Part shown: positions 61,001 through 64,000 of the stretch, one piece after another
Numbering within the stretch: the first letter of the stretch is position 1
Layout of the letters: each line of letters starts with the position of its first letter
NCBI GenBank assembly: GCA_029207755.1
Contig: JARCOQ010000016.1
Coordinates: forward strand, 6,992,501-7,056,500
Source: Chamaea fasciata
Taxonomy: Eukaryota > Chordata > Aves > Passeriformes > Sylviidae
Length of the DNA stretch: 64,000 nucleotides
Reading direction: 5' to 3'
Made by a program: the position numbers and the translations under genes
The notes under the pieces: model-generated
The model's input: only the letters and a program-made list of their open reading frames with translations
Database searches by the model: none
What the model was told of the DNA's origin: nothing

Positions 61001-64000
61001 AACTTCTACAAGGACAATGAAGAGGCTACGATAGCCCCGATCCAGGGATCTCAGAGTGTTACATAAATATTAGTTGGCAACATGTGATTAAAAAATGGAT
61101 CTTTGGCCTAGAGGCATGGGAGAGGAGCGAAATTTCATGTTTCCAAGATATAAGAGCTTACTTTATGATCAACAGTGAGTGTTTTAACTGAACTTAGCTC
61201 TCATTTTTTCCTCACTCATAGTCCTAACTCAATAGTAATGTGATGAAAAGATGTTAAATATAAAATTGAATTATTGCTGCTTGCGATTTGCTGACATTAA
61301 AAATGCCATCTCTCAGTCTTCACTGGAAGGCTCTGGTACTACTTTATGAGAAGTTCCTGGTTTATTTACCTTATATGTAAATGTTTTGCATGTTTTAAAA
61401 TACTTCTTTTCAATCTTAAGAGGCTAAATTGAGATTAATTTTTATTTACGTGCAGCAAGTCATTGCTGCTTAGCAAGTGTTCTGCCTGGTAGTGTGCTGA
61501 TAAGAGGGGAAATCAGGGTCTTGTAAGATGACAACAATCTAGGAATGAATATGCATTTCACTGTGAAGTGGGCAAGGGCAAAAGGCAGAAGACATGGTGG
61601 GCCTCAGATCTGCTGATTGTAGCACAGAGAAAATGGAGGTAAAGAAATGAGCAGGGAAGCTAGAAAAGGTCACGGGATAAACTCGAGTTCAGAGGATGCT
61701 GCCTTTCAGCAAAACATTTCACTGAGTGTTTACTGGAAGCAAATTTTCCTTGTTCAGTTTGAAATATAGCAAAGGTAAAGGGAATTAGTGACTCGTTGCT
61801 TGTGAGAGGATTCTGTAGGTCAGTCCAGCACTTTGCACTGTCTGCTTAAGGAGGGATCCACAGAGGTGCTTCAGATTGCAGTGCTGATTTTAATGACTTT
61901 AAAATGTGGAAGAGGGATGTATTTTTAAGTTTGAAAAAACCTGAGGCCAGCACACCTCTCAGATTTGAGGTTGTCTTAACCTTTAAATCAGCTACAGAAC
62001 CAACAAGACACAAGGTGACAAATTTCAGCCTTTCTGTATTGGTAATTTTGGGGCTTGAAACTTGAGGTACAACTGTCTGAAAATTAATTGTGTTGTATTG
62101 TTTTGTCACTAAAAACGGATAGCTGTAAAGCTGTAAAATGCAGTTTAGACTTTTAATAGGAAAAATTACTACAAATGATATTTTTATATCCCATAGAAGA
62201 GAATGCCCATAGCAAATTATGGACCCATTAATTGCTCAGGCAAATATCTATATAGTTGATGATTCACTTTTAGTTATGGTAGCACTTAAATATTTTTACT
62301 GTTATTTTAGTAATATCTCAATTGGGTTTTTTTTAATTCCTGTAAGGTAAGAAAAAGCTGTTAAAGTCTGTAACTTAAATTTTTGCTATGTTATTTTTTA
62401 AAAAAAGTCAAGGCAATGTTCTTTCTTGAAATACTTTTCTAATGAGGTCTAAGCAATGCTTGTTTCTCTCCCCAGTGAATTTCAGTTTTGTAGAGAGTCT
62501 TGAAAAAATGGCACTTTGAATATGCAATGGAATATCTCAGTTGGTTTCTTTCCTTGTAGAATTTTCTCCAATTTTATAGTATCAGATCTTCCCTTTCACA
62601 TCTTTAAAACTAAACAAAGAAGCCTCCCCGACCCCCCACCACTTGTAATAATCTCTCGAGCCTGTAACATGATGCATCCTAGCTAAACTCTAAGGTGATG
62701 TGTTTGCCCTCTGATTGCCCTTAACCATTTGAAAATATTTACACATTGATGCTGACCTGCAGTATGTGAAACAGTCAGTTTTCCACTGTTATTTATATAA
62801 TCTGAATTAATTGCCGATCCCTTGTGTTTGGGATGAATGTCTGTATATGTCAGAGTGCACTCCTGGAAAGTTCAGGTCATGGAGTTTATTCTGTTTAATC
62901 CTTACTAACAGGCAGTGGTACTGAGTGCTTGCAGTGCAGAACAATTCTGGACGTTTTGGGCTGTGTGGATACGGGAAAACAAGCAGCTCCTTGCATGTTT
63001 CAGCATTAAATATTGACACATTGGTCTGTTTTGTAGTTTTTTACCCAGGGAATTTTGCAGTCTTCCATGCACAGCTCTTGGCAAGGCTGCTGCTCTCCTG
63101 TGTTTCCATCCTTGCTCCAGTTGGGTTGCAGAGTTTTACAGGAAACATCACAGTTGTTTTTGATGCTTGCAAAAATCTTGCCAATGTTTTGATACGTTCC
63201 TCCAGAATTTGCATGTTACATCAAAGATCATTTCAGCTGTGTTTGTTCTGTGGAATAAACTACTACTTCAGTTTTATAATTCTTCCAGCTATTTCGGTTT
63301 AAATTCCTATTCTCTTTGCTGTTTCAAGGAATTAAATACTACAGGAAAAGGGGCTCTTCATTAAAGTAATTGCTGCTTTTACTCACTAAAGAAGTTGAGC
63401 TGGAAGTTGCTGTAGTGGTTTTAATTCCGTTTATACCTCTGAGCCTGGTGCTCCAGTCCTGGAGCAGGGAGCAGCCGATGCCCTGATTTTATGTACTCTT
63501 TTTCACAGTAGGTAACTTCCTCTTTCCTATTTTTAGACAATTTTACTTCCATCATGGAGGCTACTTAATTTGCCAGAGAAAATCTGTGTAATTCTGTGGT
63601 TTTGTAGTCTTCGAGTCAGTCGATGGATTCCAAGTGGACTGTGCCATGCTATTGCTACCAGTGCTTTCCCTTCATTAGCTAAATTAACAGTACACAGTGT
63701 TCTTCTGGAGTCCATACTCATGCTTTATCTTCCTCTGGAATTATTCCTAATCCTCTTTGGGCCCCATTACTTATGAAAAGAAGTAGGAACACCATAATTT
63801 AATGTGCTTTAAGATTAGCTTCCTGAAGTGGTGATTTTAACATTTCCAAGCATTTATTTGCAGAGGTGTATGAAATACGAAGTGGTTGAGTTTTATCCAA
63901 GTTGATCCATGTCTTATCACTGGAGCTACATTTAGTGAGCTGGTTAAACTTTGTGTTTGCTGATCTTTCTAAGAACCATCCCTTCCACCAGGAAGCCCCA
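49061..64000. other. Intron-like AT-rich DNA, no gene seen
   Basis: No exon, RNA gene or recognisable transposon could be supported. The longest frame (56,125-56,667, 180 codons, plus) opens with TTG, not ATG, and has no recognisable domain. The frame at 60,146-60,376 superficially resembles an extracellular segment (Cys-rich, GESVHLSC) but lacks a convincing acceptor and donor pair. Short homopolymers occur throughout, for example near 58,671-58,684. The region is probably more of the same long intron or intergenic DNA. Confidence 0.5.

Noticed and set aside
1..64000. Search for CRISPR arrays, operons, phage or plasmid features, tRNA or rRNA genes
   Set aside because: None are visible. The sequence is vertebrate in character, and the only regular array is the minisatellite at 48.1-48.9 kb, whose 10-12 bp units have no spacers.

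Overview
The window looks like a piece of a bird nuclear chromosome. The evidence is sequence composition (AT-rich, intron-like DNA with one strong CpG island), three CR1-type LINE 3' ends, and a solo LTR whose sequence I recognise as a family common in bird genomes. There are no bacterial-style genes, operons, CRISPR arrays or prophages. Nearly all long open frames are chance frames, and several of the longest start at GTG or TTG rather than ATG.

Layout. Positions 1 to about 25,000 are AT-rich DNA in which I see no convincing exon. It holds two reverse-strand CR1 tails (near 8.03-8.17 kb and 10.48-10.60 kb), homopolymer tracts and a perfect short hairpin near 11.5 kb. From about 25.1 to 27.8 kb is a CpG-island promoter and the 5' end of a plus-strand gene. 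It contains GC boxes, a CCAAT box, a possible 5'UTR intron (about 25,934-26,431, with a 46-T run before its acceptor), a leader with several upstream ORFs, an internal TATA box, and a first coding segment. That segment encodes a good signal peptide and ends at a phase-1 splice donor at 27,803/27,804. The mature protein must lie in exons downstream, probably outside the window. I do not recognise the gene.

From 27.8 to 64 kb the DNA reads as a long first intron. It holds a minus-strand solo LTR (about 38.50-39.08 kb), a plus-strand CR1 tail (42.48-42.68 kb), an exact 25-bp tandem duplication (44.2 kb), a 54-T run (45.12 kb) and an isolated GC-rich block (45.4-46.1 kb).

The most striking element is a minisatellite of about 0.8 kb (about 48,102-48,915). 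It is built from 10-12 bp units of C-run plus GAGAGA, so its other strand is a long series of GGGG runs separated by six-base TCTCTC loops. This predicts a dense array of G-quadruplexes, or i-motifs on the C strand, with one CpG in most units and a higher-order duplication inside the array. It sits in a small GC-rich, CpG-dense pocket inside the putative intron.

Limits: exon calls rest on reading frame, splice consensus and signal-peptide shape only. Repeat family names come from recognition, not from a database search.
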